A stretch of 64,000 nt of DNA from Myoxocephalus aenaeus (GCA_038501785.1 JBAMJR010000025.1:6630001-6694000); one strand, 5' to 3'. Counted from the first letter of the stretch, positions 1 through 10,190 are shown. Numbers and translations are program-made. Notes: generated by a model from the letters alone, not told the origin.

Positions 1-823
1 TGGGAAGCCTTCAAAGCCTATATTAGAGGTGTGATGATTTATTATACTAGTAGCAATGCTATAAGCAAATAAGACGCATCTCCTTATGACTGAACTTGAG
101 CGAGATATTAAAGACCTAGAAAGGGAGCTCTCAGTGAATAATACACCGGAGAATGTACAGAGGCTCTCAGAACTAAGGGCTAAATATAATGAGGTTACAG
201 CAAGTAAAGCCTTAAACAGTATCACTCGGTTAAAGCAGACTTACTATGATCAGGGAGAATCAGCGGGTAAATTACTAGCATGGTGGATTAAAACACTACA
301 AAATGAAAGGGCTATCACTGAGATTGAAACTGAAAGCAGGACAACAACTAATCCGACAGAAATTAACAGAGCCTTTCAAAAATACTATATGAACCTTTAT
401 ACGTCAGAGTCCCCGGATACTAATGACCTTCACTCCTTTTTGGATCAGCTCTCCATTCCAACCTTAGAGGAAATGGTAAAAGAGGAGCTAGACTCTCCCA
501 TTACAAAGGAGGAACTGTTTGAAGTGCTGTCCCATATGAACGGAGGGAAAGCACCAGGTCCTTCTGGACTACCCATTGACATCTACAGGCGCTTTAGGGA
601 GATGCTTGTGCCACCGCTCTTCGATATGTTAGTCGAATCAATTGAAGCTGAACATTTACCGCCCTCCCTATCCAATGCCTTAATAACACTGATTTTAAAG
701 CCAGATAACCCCCCATAAAATGTGGTTCATATCGTCCTATCTCACTAATAAACTCAGATGCTAACATTATAGCAAAGGTGTTTGCGAGACGTCTTGAAAA
801 CCATCTTCCGTCTCTGATCGTCA
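1..823 (+). pseudogene. L1-like LINE ORF2 fragment (linker and start of reverse transcriptase), frameshifted
   Basis: Remnant of the ORF2 protein of an L1-clade retrotransposon, which copies its own RNA into the genome. Three frames join to give a continuous L1-type reading: positions 1-72 (WEAFKAYIRG, then a stop), the open frame 86-718, and about 718-820 (SYRPISLIN, then IIAKVFARRLE). The 86-718 frame holds the pre-RT linker and the first RT blocks (NGGKAPGPSGLPIDIYRRF near residue 150). The YRPISL block follows in another frame, so at least two frameshifts have occurred. The catalytic FADD-type block is absent because a hAT-like element and a deletion interrupt the copy at about 824; the C-terminus resumes at 2091. 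The fragment is already inside ORF2 at the window edge, so the 5' part lies outside. Dead copy; L1 clade assigned from the motifs. Confidence 0.85.
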
Positions 824-871
824 CCTGACGATCTCTCACGGCACACTGGTGTGCCGTGAGAGATCGTCAGG
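824..871. repeat. Perfect 23-bp hairpin at the hAT/L1 junction
   Basis: Arms 824-846 and 849-871 are exact reverse complements (left arm begins CCTGACGATCTC) separated by TG. The right arm belongs to the hAT-like subterminal sequence. The left arm is its inverted copy, so the junction with the L1 looks like a foldback repair or terminal duplication event. Confidence 0.85.
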
Positions 872-1288
872 TGTGCCGCGGGAAAATGTCCAATTTCACT
901 TAATTGGTCCAAAAAAATATTATTTAGTTGCCGCAAATGATTTTCCATTGTTGAGCGTCTGAGCTGCAATATAGTGGCTGGCAGAGTAATATAGAACAGG
1001 TCTGCACCTTGTTCTGCTATTAAACAAACTAAACGGCCGTATGTTATTGATCTTATCTACACAGCATGTCATTTCTGGGTCGCGTCTACAACTCTGCTCT
1101 GCTCTGTGTCGCACACGCGGAGCTCCGCCCGATGCGCTGCACAGGTGAGACACAGAGGGGAGAGAGAGAGAGAGAGAGCGGCAAAAAATATGTTGCGTGC
1201 TTTTCACAATGGGATTTGCTGCTGAAGCTATCAGTATTTTAAGATATGAGCTCTCACTGTTAAAGCCTAACATTTCATGTGTTTGCAG

Positions 1289-1384
1289 GTCAAGACAAAC
1301 AGCCTGGAGCTCATCAATGACGTTTCTGACTCAGAGAGGCTCTGGAAATATTCTTCCAAAAGCCTGAAAAACACCCTGCAGTGA
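1289..1384 (+). other. Exon-like open stretch inside the hAT-like element
   Basis: A pyrimidine-containing acceptor (TTTGCAG, ending 1288) is followed by 31 open codons and TGA, with a peptide containing LELINDVSDSERLWK. This block is missing from the paralogous element at 24265-24510. It could be a captured or ancestral exon, or chance; I do not recognise the peptide. Confidence 0.15.
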
Positions 1385-2090
1385 TAAAGCCTGCTCACTT
1401 TGTGGTCGTCATTAAAATAAATGAACACCATGTTTCCTTTAAGTCAGTATTTATCAAACTGGGAGGTATTTATTACAGGTGTAATACCTTTATTACAGGT
1501 ATTTATTACAGGTGGGGCGCAAGAGGAAATACTGGTTTTAAATGTTCACAGTCCGCTGTTAACAGGTTACGCATGCGCATGCGCCGATTCTTGGCATTTC
1601 GCCAAAAGCCGATCTTTATGAGATCTCAGTGAGGTCGGCTTTCTGCTGTTGTGTCTCTATCATGGAGCATGAATTGAGAGCCGTATCAAATCAACAACCC
1701 CGTTTTAAAAAGATGTGTAGAGGAAAGCAGCCACTAATACTGATACAACCTGATACTCATCTGCACTCATTCCGTTTTGTTTTGCAATAGCTTATTGTTC
1801 TCCACAATAAGATATTTAGTAGTAACTAAATATTAGTTCTTTTTTGCATAACTTTATTTTCATTTTTCTAACAAAGTGATAACACTTCTTTTTTTGTCTG
1901 ATGGAGCAATCTGGTTTACTTGAAACACTGAATACTCTTCCATGCCAGTAGGTAGCGCAATAATGATCTACCATATATGCTGTGTTATGCTACAATGTGA
2001 CATTTTGTAACTTTTTGGGTTGTTGGTGTGCCGCGGGATTTTTTTATTGTAGAAAATGTGCCGCGGCTCAAAAAAGGTTGAAAAACACTG

Positions 2091-2228
2091 GGCTAGAGGA
2101 CATTGTACAAGTTATAGCCATGGAAAAAATAACATTCACTGAAAGGAAAATATGCACAGTTTGAAGAGATGTGGACTTCCTTCTTGGACTCTGTAAAGGG
2201 CCCTCAATTTCTTAGGGCTCTAAAGTGA
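2091..2228 (+). pseudogene. C-terminal end of the same L1-like ORF2
   Basis: Immediately after the hAT-like element the plus strand reads LEDIVQVIAMEKITFTERK (from 2093). After a one-base shift near 2160 it reads FEEMWTSFLDSVKG and ends in TGA at 2226-2228. The MEKITF-then-FEEMW..FLD pattern is the usual C-terminal end of L1-clade ORF2. Orientation matches the fragment at 1-823, so these are two ends of one copy. Most of the RT and the cysteine-rich region between them is missing, so a deletion of more than 1 kb accompanied or preceded the hAT insertion. Confidence 0.75.
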
Positions 2229-2493
2229 TGGTCACTTTACAGTGACAGTCATTACCCCTGTACAATCGCTGAGCAACCGACAGTCTAAATACCCCTTGCC
2301 AATGTACCAATGAGTGTGCCATCTAGTTTTGAGTGTCATTTTATATAATTTATTTAATTTTTATCATTGTTTGTATTTTTATTTATTATTGTCTGGTAGC
2401 TTGTTTCTTATGTTTACTGTATTTGTAACTTGTTCTGTTGTTGTTTCCTTGAAAGGAAAAAATATATATCAAATAAACACATTTTGAAAAAAA
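2229..2493 (+). repeat. Probable 3' untranslated tail of the L1-like LINE
   Basis: T-rich sequence follows the ORF2 stop and ends with a polyadenylation-type AATAAA (2474-2479) and an A-rich stretch. Position and orientation fit the 3' UTR and tail of the interrupted L1 copy. No coding capacity. Confidence 0.5.
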
Positions 2494-2504
2494 TGAGTGT
2501 TTCT

Positions 2505-2790
2505 GTACTTTCAGGTGGGTGAAAGTGATGAAATTGTATAAAAGTAGCGACACATGGGCATAACCGTTAGGAAGGCAAATATGAATGTATGTCAGTTTGG
2601 AAGTTGGATGTCATGACGTGTCGGGATATAGTGCATCACTTAGCTAGCTAACTAGCGACCGGGAAACACCGTAGTAACCACCAGTAGCCTGTGAGAATCA
2701 GAGTTGTGTGAATGTGCAGAATGTCGCCAGTGTGAATGAAGTTGTTAGAGTGATAATATAAGCTGATATGTGTATATGTATAAGAACACG
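2505..2790 (+). repeat. Unclassified interspersed repeat, paralogous and inverted to 63330-64000
   Basis: Its reverse complement matches the last 670 bases of the window apart from a Harbinger MITE there. Shared landmarks are GTGTCGCTACTTTTATA, the GCTAGCTAGCTAA run, and a long match through CATGACATCCAACTTCC. This copy keeps the uninterrupted (empty) MITE target near 2563-2567. No coding content or class assignment. Confidence 0.75.
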
Positions 2791-2929
2791 TTTGATTCAG
2801 TAGTGGACTAAAATAGCAGTGCGTGGCTGATCAGAGTGTCTTTCTGTATTTTCAGAGTGTGTTCCTGTACTTTCAGTGATGTTGATTAAAGCAATTCTTA
2901 AAACCCATGCACGCCTGGATCTCCTGTGT

Positions 2930-3590
2930 CCAAGTGTGCAACATATAGCCCAAAATCACAAATTACAAATTTGCCTTGGAGGGCTTTACAATCTGTACAC
3001 ATACAACATCCCTGTCCCAGGACCTCACATCGGATCAGCAAAAAAAGACAGAAAAAAACCTTTCACAGGGAAAAAAGGAAGAAACCTTCAGGAGAGCAAC
3101 AGAGGAGGATCCCTCTCCCCGGATGGACAGAAGCAATAGATGTCATGTGACCAGAATGAACAACGTAACAGAGTTACAGCACATTACATGAATATGACAG
3201 AAATTATTCATATAATGAGTGGTAGGCATGGACCATGATCCAGGCACAGCCACGATCCATGAAGCAGAAGGAGGTAGAGAGGGGGGTATCAGCAGGGCTA
3301 TGGCAGGAGGTAGGAGACAGGAGGCAGGACCGGCTCTAGACAGCCACGAGCCATGGAAACTTGAGCCGAGGAAGCACAGAGACTCTGGGGAAGAAGTAGA
3401 GTTAGTAATGTGCATTGAAGAGACATGAATTCATCCAGAAGGAGAGAGAGAAGAGGAGAGAGGAGCTCAGTGTATCCTAAGATGTCCCCGCGCAGTCTAG
3501 GCCTATAGCAGCATATCTAGGGGCTGGACCAGGGCAAACCTGAGCCAGCGCTAACTATAAGCGCTATCAAAGATATTTATGAAAACTTTC
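2930..3590 (-). mobile_element. L2-type LINE 3' UTR
   Basis: Read on the minus strand this is the familiar fish L2 3' tail: GGTTTGCCCTGGTCCAGCCC, then TGAATTCATGTCTCTTCAATG, the CTCCTGAAGGTTTCTTCC block, the CTGGGACAGGGATGTTGTA block, and an end near 2935. The 5' half matches 29560-29830 on the plus strand, where it follows L2 coding sequence directly, which supports the assignment. Only the untranslated tail is present, so this is a 5'-truncated copy. Confidence 0.8.
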
Positions 3591-3917
3591 GCAATTTCCG
3601 CGAAAACACACTACGTCAAATCCATGCCAGTTCAGGACAACAGCATGTTTCTCAGTTAAGTCAAACAGACACCGAAACCTAGGCACGCTCACACATTGGG
3701 AGTGCAGGATGTCCCATGTTACTCAAGTGAGGAGTCTCTCTGCCCAATCAGTGTTCTGCAATGTTTTAGCTCTACCCTCTATTATCAGCTCAGCTCGAAC
3801 CAAGGTAAAGAGTACCAGGTACCATGTTCTATCCACAACCTTTGCTCATGGAAAACCAGACAGGCAGTGGAGTTGTGCCATGCAGTTGAAACGAGTCATA
3901 ACATAAAGTACCAGTAA
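3591..3917. other. No gene; probable old DNA-transposon remnant
   Basis: No credible coding frame. The stretch 3780-3895 (GGTACCATG, then GAAAACC, then CCATGCAGT..AAACG) resembles the ends of a common fish MITE family rich in GGTACC, but I see no matched ends. Confidence 0.25.
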
Positions 3918-3963
3918 CAATAATACCATTGGCATTACAAATGTAATGCCAATGGTATTATTG
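3918..3963. repeat. Perfect 21-bp-arm hairpin
   Basis: Arms 3918-3938 and 3943-3963 are exact reverse complements (core TAATACCATTGGCATTAC) around the 4-base loop AAAT. It is AT-rich with no T-run, and no gene lies beside it. It may be a tiny foldback element or a replication-slippage product. Confidence 0.85.
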
Positions 3964-4562
3964 CATTTCGCATTTTTGCTCTTTGTCATATTTTGGAATG
4001 AAAATCATTTTGGATTGCAGGTATTATTGGGGAGTATATGCAATGCTGCATTTCTTTTCGCTTTTATTAACGGACGAACCACTCACACATACACAGCACC
4101 AATCAAACCTACACACAACGTCATTGCATCAAGGGTGCCAAACATGCGAGCCAATCAGTGGGCTTTTTTATTCCTCATAGGATCAGCTCATACAGTGAGC
4201 ACCTTGTTTGTCATTAAGTTGTGATCATCAAAACGCATTTCCCCGTTCCACGCTCTGGAAACGGCACTGCGAGCAGCGAGCCGCTGCCAAGAAACTGGGT
4301 CAGTGGCTTCTCACGTGTTATGAGTTTGACCGTCTCTTCATTAAGGAGAAAAATTACATAAAAAAGCCGAAAAACAACAATAACAAGTGGCCCATTTCTG
4401 AAAGAGCTTCCGCAGTAATTGCAGGTGTGTGAGCATGAGTAGGAGTGAGAGAGAGAGAGGGAGTGAAGGAGAGCGAGAGAGACCGTGTGCATTGGTGTGT
4501 GTGTGCCATGAAGAAGCAGAGTAAGGAGCAGAGACGTTTGTGTTCGGCTGTGCAGCCTCGTG
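3964..4562. other. No gene recognised; GA-rich at the end
   Basis: No protein family recognised on either strand. Positions 4443-4480 are a degenerate (GA)n tract. The long minus-strand frame that crosses this stretch comes from the neighbouring minisatellite. Confidence 0.5.
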
Positions 4563-4826
4563 TGCAGAGAGGTGGACGGAGGGAAGAGAGTGTGTGTGCA
4601 GGGAGGTGGACGGAGGGAAGAGAGTGTGTGTGGAGAGGTGGACGGAGGGAAGAGAGTGTGTGCAAAGAGGTGGACGGAGGGAAGAGAGTGTGTGCAGAGA
4701 GGTGGACGGAGGGAAGAGAGTGTGTGTGTAGAGGTGGACGGAGGGAAGAGAGTGTGTGTGTAGAGGTGGACGGAGGGAAGAGAGTGTGTGTGTAGAGGTG
4801 GACGGAGGGAAGAGAGTGTGTGTGCA
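4563..4826. repeat. 32-bp minisatellite, 8 copies
   Basis: The core GGTGGACGGAGGGAAGAGAG starts at 4571, 4605, 4637, 4669, 4701, 4733, 4765 and 4797. Spacing is 32 bp except the first (34). Units differ mainly in the number of GT steps. The periodicity opens several overlapping frames on the minus strand (repeated HTHSLPSVHLY-like text) that are not genes. Confidence 0.95.
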
Positions 4827-5790
4827 CATTGCCCCTCCTCCCTCTTGCGCTGTATGGGTCTAGTCATCAGGTGTTGTAATTCTTTCTGCATCATCCTCCC
4901 TCTGGCCATGGCTTCATTCCCACTCAACCTGCTCTAATCAGAGACGCACAGTTAATGTCTCCTTTTTGAACAGCAGATCACACCTCCAACACACTGAACA
5001 ACCCTGTCTCCGAAAAATTACGTTACCCCAGAACTGATCAGAAACGTATCTCCTCCCTGATTATGTTTGTGTTTGACATATTACAAATACGTTGATTAAA
5101 CACGTATGTTGATTATACACCTATTTTTGTTTTATTGTTTTTATGTTTGTGGGAACCCGGGAGCCGGTCTGAAGACCGCTTGCCCGCCGGTGTGAGACCG
5201 GTAACAACACCCGGTCGCACCGGGGGTAACAGCGCCGGCTCCGGTCTTCTCTGAGTCTCCGGTCTTCTCTGAGGCTCCGGTCTTCTCTGAGTCGGGTTGT
5301 TTGAATGCATCCCAAAGTGTGTGATAAACTCCATCAAGTGCAGTAAACCACTGCAATCATCAGCAGACACTCGGATCTCTGTGGTCAAATCAGCTGGAGA
5401 ATCTGATGTAAAAAATATTCATCTTAACTGTACCAGTAGGTTGTGTTTGACATATTACAACATTTCTGTATGACCAGTACAGTTTAGATGTGTGGATGTG
5501 GTCAGAAATGTTCTGAACACATCCATATCAGTCAGTATTTTGAAAACTGGATGTTGTGTCCTGTGACTCTTTCCGCACGTTTGAATCTGTTTCACGTCAG
5601 ATTCTCCAGCTGATTTGACCACAGAGATCCGAGTGTCTGCTGATGATTGCAGTGGTTTACTGCACTAGATGGAGTTTATCACACACTTTGGGCTGCATTC
5701 CCAAACAACCCGACTCAGAGAAGACCGGAAACTCAGAGAAGACCGGAGCCGGAGCTGTTACCGCCGGCCTAACGGCGGCGGCCAAGCGGT

Positions 5791-5821
5791 CTGAAGACCG
5801 GTGGGTCGCACCGGTCTTCAG
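5791..5821. repeat. Short GC-rich palindrome
   Basis: CTGAAGACCGGTG and CACCGGTCTTCAG flank a 5-base spacer inside the foldback element. This is one of several CCGGTCTTC-type motifs repeated in both orientations between 5160 and 5822. Confidence 0.7.
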
Positions 5822-5827
5822 ACCTCC

Positions 5828-6062
5828 CATGTGTGGCCGGCTCCCATGTGCGGCCGGCTCCCATGTGCGGCCGGCTCCCGGTGCGGCCGGCTCCCGGTGC
5901 GGCCGGCTCCCATGTGCGGCCGGCTCCCGGGCTCCCGGTGCGGCCGGTTCCCGGGCTCCCGGTGCGGCCGGCTCCCGGTGCGGCCGGCTCCCGGTGCGGC
6001 CGGCTCCCGGTGCGGCCGGCCGTTACCGGCGGTCGGCTCCCGGTGCGGCCGGCCGTTACCGG
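5828..6062. repeat. GC-rich 17-18-bp minisatellite inside the foldback element
   Basis: About twelve units of the type TGCGGCCGGCTCCCGG, each with a CGGCCG palindrome, in a region of otherwise ordinary base composition. It opens proline/glycine/alanine-rich frames on both strands (for example 5643-6137 plus) that look collagen-like but are repeat products. Confidence 0.9.
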
Positions 6063-6311
6063 CATCACCCCGCCCCTCTTCGCTTGCCGCTACAGAGGGA
6101 ATCCTTTTTTTTTTCCTCCGCAGAGTTTCGAAATTAAAATACGCTTAAATAAAGCAAGACAACAATAACACAAACACACAATTATAAACGTATTTGTAAT
6201 ATGTCAAACACAAACAGAATCAGGGAGGAGATATGTTTCTGATCAAATGTAATTGGGAATACGTTTTAGTTCTGGGGGAACTTAATTTTTAGGAGACAGG
6301 GTTGCACTGAA

Positions 6312-6887
6312 GCAAAGGCTGGGGGGCTTCAAAGCTTTATTTCTCTTGTTTTATTCTTTCTTTGTGTCAGTAACCTCTAGGGATGTGAAGATGAACCCTT
6401 ACACATTGAAAACTCATTTCTGGATGTGTCAAAACAAATTGCACTTTCTCTTTCTGTGTTTCTTTGTCTTTAATGCTACAGTGCATATGCCACTCTCTTC
6501 CTAGTGAGCTACATTTGCTCTCACATAGTCTTGGTTTGATTTTTAAGCAAAAACCTGATACAATGTGATCATCACAAAGACATTTATTGATCATGTGTAT
6601 GTAAACCTGCACAAACAACAAGACGGCCAACAGACTAACAAGTCATGGAACAAATCAAGCTGAAACAAGAACTAATTTAAAGGCTCAAGTCAGGCTTATT
6701 AAACACAAAAATAACTAATAATTAGATTTTACTACCGAAAAAAAGGAGGGACTCTTTAGATAAATAAATGATATGTGATCATAAAATAAATACATTCAAA
6801 ATAATAAGTCTCAAATTAAATAAACTGTAAATACAATTAAAATAAAGTGCAAATTAAAATATAGCCTCAATCTGTGAATGATATGCT
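6312..6887. other. No gene; AT-rich
   Basis: No protein family seen. Positions 6700-6860 are very AT-rich with several AATAAA words. It may be the body of the hAT remnant that follows. Confidence 0.4.
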
Positions 6888-7079
6888 TCAGCAGTATTCA
6901 TGAACCAGAAGTTGCTCTTCATACCTGTCACAGCTGGAGTTGCCAGTCAGTGACACGACAGACCTTTTCTGCATCTGGAGCTCAGTTTGCTTTCTCTTTC
7001 CCACGAGCGCTGGATGTTTGGTCTCTAGATGCCGCTTTAGTTCTGAAGCCTTCAGTGCTGCATTAGCTAGCGTTAGCCC
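6888..7079 (-). pseudogene. BED zinc-finger remnant of a hAT transposase
   Basis: The minus-strand frame from 7079 to the stop at 6888-6890 (63 residues) reads LANAALKASELKRHLETKHP and then VGKRKQTELQMQKR. The LKRHLETKHP text is the second half of a BED-type zinc finger, with both zinc-binding histidines visible. That finger is the DNA-binding domain at the N-terminus of hAT transposases and related ZBED proteins. The two cysteines of the finger should lie upstream, but a TGA at 7080-7082 stops the frame there. Fragment only; it could instead be a domesticated ZBED exon, but nothing else supports that. Confidence 0.65.
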
Positions 7080-7412
7080 TCACTCCACACACTGGGCTCA
7101 GGGCTCCGCCTCGTTACTTCCGTTCACAAAGCTCTACTTCTTGAAGTCAGGAGTATACTTCCACAAACGTTTAGACGTTTGGAGGGTTCGGCAGCACTTT
7201 CCTCTTCATTTTTCTATAACTTTGGCTACATGCCAGCGGCGAGTGTCTTCTTCTGCCTATTGGAGCTTTTTAAACAACTGACTGACGCATTACCGCCACA
7301 CAGTGGTGGGAAGCTATATTGTAACTGAGCGTCTCATGGATAACAGTAATATACAATATGTCAATTGATAACTTATGCGGTCTCGCGCCCACAGGTGAAA
7401 AGCGGAACACTG
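6888..7412 (-). mobile_element. hAT element remnant, 5' end on the minus strand
   Basis: On the minus strand the sequence starts CAGTGTTCCGCTTTTCACC at 7412, a hAT-type terminus with the usual CAGTG start. About 330 bases downstream it enters a BED zinc-finger reading frame. The opposite terminus was not found, so the copy is truncated. Confidence 0.5.
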
Positions 7413-7859
7413 ATCTAAAGAATATCTCAAAATCAACCAGCAAACATCTGCACAATAATGAACAGTAACAGGTTCATGGGCTTTTAAGAAAGGCAATTCA
7501 TCATGAGGATAGACTGACTAAAGCGTGATACAACTTTTGTTACTTGTACACAGACAATCCAAAGCTACACCATTTACTGTGGGTGGTAGTGGCCAGTACA
7601 CGTAAGATATAAAACTATTACATTCTTTCTGAGGCTGGTGCTAAAGGGATGTCATCGGTATCCTCTTGGGTGTTTGAGGGCTATCAGCAGAATCAACAGC
7701 ATTTTTCTTACAACGTTAAAGCCGAAATGCAAAGCTAACATGTTGCTCTTTGGCTGGTGTTATAATGAATGTAAGTATGGGTACCCCCAAAACATCATGA
7801 TTATCTTCTGGAGACCATGAATATGGACAGAAAACTACAATGGGATCTGGCCAGGATAT
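7413..7859. other. No gene recognised
   Basis: No domain, splice-bounded exon or repeat I can name. Confidence 0.4.
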
Positions 7860-8175
7860 CTTGCTGTGGACTAAAGTGTTGGTTGTCAGGGGGGCCTCCG
7901 CTCCTGAAAAGTGAAGCCAATCTGGAAGTGCCTTCAAAGTGGATTCTCTCTTCAGGCCATCCGGTGGCGACTCCTGAAAGAAGTCAGATTGTCTATGAGA
8001 AAATGACCCTACTTCTAATTTGCTTTTTACTGGTTGAAAAAAAAAAACTAAGTGGCGACCGCCAGAGTCCAAGATGATGACGGCCAAAAAGCCTAAATTG
8101 AGGCCTCTAAAATTTCAGTCCACAAATAAAGGTGTCTACGTCCACTTCTTTTATACAGTCTATGGGTGGAGCTCA
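7860..8175 (+). repeat. Common fish interspersed repeat end
   Basis: Contains GGTGGCGACTCCTGAAAG and ends TACGTCCACTTCTTTTATA, then CAGTCTATGG. This is a text I recognise from a widespread teleost repeat, and it is shared in diverged form with 41940-42046. Non-coding. Confidence 0.5.
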
Positions 8176-8369
8176 CTTTAATACATTATGTCCTGCTTGG
8201 TCATTTAACCTATGATAATACATCATCATTTATTAGTTGAGTAAAAAGTACAATTTCATCATTCAAGATGTAGTTAAGTAGAAGCATAAACCAACGTAGA
8301 ATTTAAATACTAAAGTACATACTTCATACATTTTTGTGCAATACAGTACTAGAGTTACTAGTTAATTAC
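8176..8369. other. No gene; AT-rich spacer
   Basis: Short AT-rich stretch with no recognised content. Confidence 0.4.
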
Positions 8370-9690
8370 ATTATTACTACTATTTCTTCATAGCCACTAA
8401 TATTTTTAACATCACCAGTTGGGTTAAGAGCATGGCCCCAAGAGACTTTTTGTGTACATGTGATACATATGCCTACCAAATGTTGTACATCTATGTCAAT
8501 CGTACTGCTGCTTTGTCGAATGCTTGCCAAAATGTTGTAGGGGCAATTTATGACAGCAAAGGCTAAAAAAAATATCAAATATTTATTTACATCACCTTTG
8601 ATGTGTGGAAAGTTCAATGAGCACCAATGACCATCGCAAAGCAAACTGCTTCTTTTTTCATGGCGAATGATGAGTTGCCACGGCAACAGTGTTGAACGAG
8701 TTACTATATTCATGATGAAGTATCATCAATGTGTTCAGGCTTTACTCACCAAATTTGAGACTGATCTGGTGAACTGCCTAGTTCAGTACTTTATATCAAC
8801 GTATAAAACGTGTCATTTCCTTTTGCCAGTAGGTGGCGCTAAGACAATGTGAACATTTTTGCATGTTGAATTGTGCATTCAAGGACAACTCACCATTTTG
8901 ATAACTTTTCATCAATGTCTTCATCAACGTCTTCAGATCATCCTTGACCAAAAGTGAAGTTGATCGCATACATTTTGTAGGAGGAGTTTGTTCATTTACA
9001 ATGCCTGAAAATGATGAAAAATGGCTAAAAAAAAGCAGATATTGGTGAATTCACTGCATCGCCCCCTAATGTTTGAATGTAATGAAAATCACAGGGTAAG
9101 TTAAAGGATGCGATATGAACATATCACATATTTGGTTAAGATAGGCCAAGTGTTTTGAAAGTTATGTAGATTGGTGAAGCCATGCTCCATAGAGGTTCAT
9201 TGGTCCATATCTTCTAAACACAATGAGATATCAACAAGCTTTCGAAAACCTTTGATGACATTGATACAATAATGACCCACAGCGAATGTGGTATCAATCA
9301 GACAGAGCGTGTAGGACGAGTGCAATAATGGGTTTTTCAAAAAATTAAAAATGGCGGAAAATCTAAGTAGAGCTTAATTTTCTGATTGACTTTTTTGTAG
9401 AGCAGACACAACCGGACATGTGTAAAATGTCAAGTCAATTGGTCATTGGGGACAATGGGTGTAGCCCAAAAACACTTTAGGGGTGCTGTAGAGACATTTT
9501 TTCATACCCAAATGCGAGACCCCTAAAATGTCAAATTTGTCACCAGTCCTGATATGCATGTGAAAGTTTAACAAGTTTTGGAATATGATAAAGTAAAAAG
9601 AAAAATAACAAAAATAAACATTACAGTTTTAATAGGGTCCTCCCGGACCGACATTTGGTCGATGCTCGGACCCTAATTAATCTGAAATGT
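8370..9690. repeat. Long non-coding interspersed repeat (GGGTCC..GGACCC end family)
   Basis: Landmarks are CAGTAGGTGGCGCTAAG (8827), GCATCGCCCCCTAATG (9057) and an end with small palindromes, GGGTCCTCCCGGACC and GCTCGGACCCTAAT (9636-9677). The other end type of this family (GCTGCAAGCAG, then GGGCCCTCGCACC) occurs at 14326. I know it as an abundant teleost repeat without protein; the class is uncertain. Confidence 0.5.
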
Positions 9691-10118
9691 AAATAACCAT
9701 TTCTGAGATACACAATTTTTACAATAGCATCATACAGAACGTCTTCATCAAATCCAGTGATCCCATGAATCTTACTGAGGTCCTAAATGTTATGAAATCA
9801 GTCACACTTTGTCGTAATAATTCAAATAATGACTAAAACACCTTTTTATCGTAGCTGTAGTTGTCCGCCCTATTTCAGGTTAGAGCAGCAGCCCCTCAGT
9901 CATTGCCACTACAAACTGTGTGTTCTGATTCAATGAGCATCTCTACCTCATGAACATTACTTCAATCTACTTCACTTTAATGTATGTATGTACTTTAGTG
10001 CAACACTGTGCAGCCCAAAAGTTTGGAATAAAATGTTAGTTTCTCCTTATGTGTTGCAATCAGTAAAGCCTCACTCACAGTGCATGCAATGCATTTAAAC
10101 AAGGGAGCTTGTATAACA
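9691..10118. other. No gene
   Basis: Nothing recognised apart from ordinary AT-rich sequence. Confidence 0.4.
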
Positions 10119-10190
10119 AACACACACACACACACGGACACACACATACACACACACACACACACACGCACACACACACACACACACACC
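10119..10190. repeat. (CA)n microsatellite
   Basis: About 36 CA steps with a few substitutions. It creates cysteine/valine-rich spurious frames on the minus strand. Confidence 0.95.

Larger units (their letters stand above)
824..2090 (-). mobile_element. Non-autonomous hAT-like element inserted in the L1 copy
   Basis: The right end, read on the minus strand, starts CAGTGTTTTTCAACC and runs into GAGCCGCGGCACA, a terminus I recognise from hAT-type (Tip100/Zaphod-like) elements. The left side holds the subterminal text GTGTGCCGCGGGA near 871-885. L1 coding sequence lies on both sides (up to 823 and from 2091), so the element interrupts that LINE. No clear 8-bp target duplication is visible, which fits a deletion at the junction. 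There is no transposase frame inside. Positions about 995-1250 and 1545-1925 are paralogous to 24015-24890, inside another element with different ends. The exact left boundary (824 or 849) is uncertain. Confidence 0.65.
4999..6304. mobile_element. Foldback-type DNA element with long nested inverted repeats
   Basis: The outer ends CAACCCTGTCTCC (4999-5011) and GGAGACAGGGTTG (6292-6304) are perfect inverses, flanked by a direct CACTGAA (4992-4998 and 6305-6311), a probable 7-bp target duplication. The first about 110 bases match the reverse complement of the last about 125. A second inverted pair lies inside: about 5265-5410 against 5585-5730. There is no transposase, so movement would depend on another element. 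Long nested arms resemble foldback elements; a Mutator-like or hAT origin is possible, and the class is unsettled. Confidence 0.8.

Noticed and set aside
4214..4927. 237-residue minus-strand open frame with repeated LPSVHLYTHTLFPP
   Set aside because: Produced by the 32-bp minisatellite; all frames are open there and no non-repeat domain is present.
5643..6137. 164-residue Gly/Pro/Ala/Arg-rich frame, collagen-like
   Set aside because: Comes from the GC-rich minisatellite inside the foldback element; no Gly-X-Y regularity.
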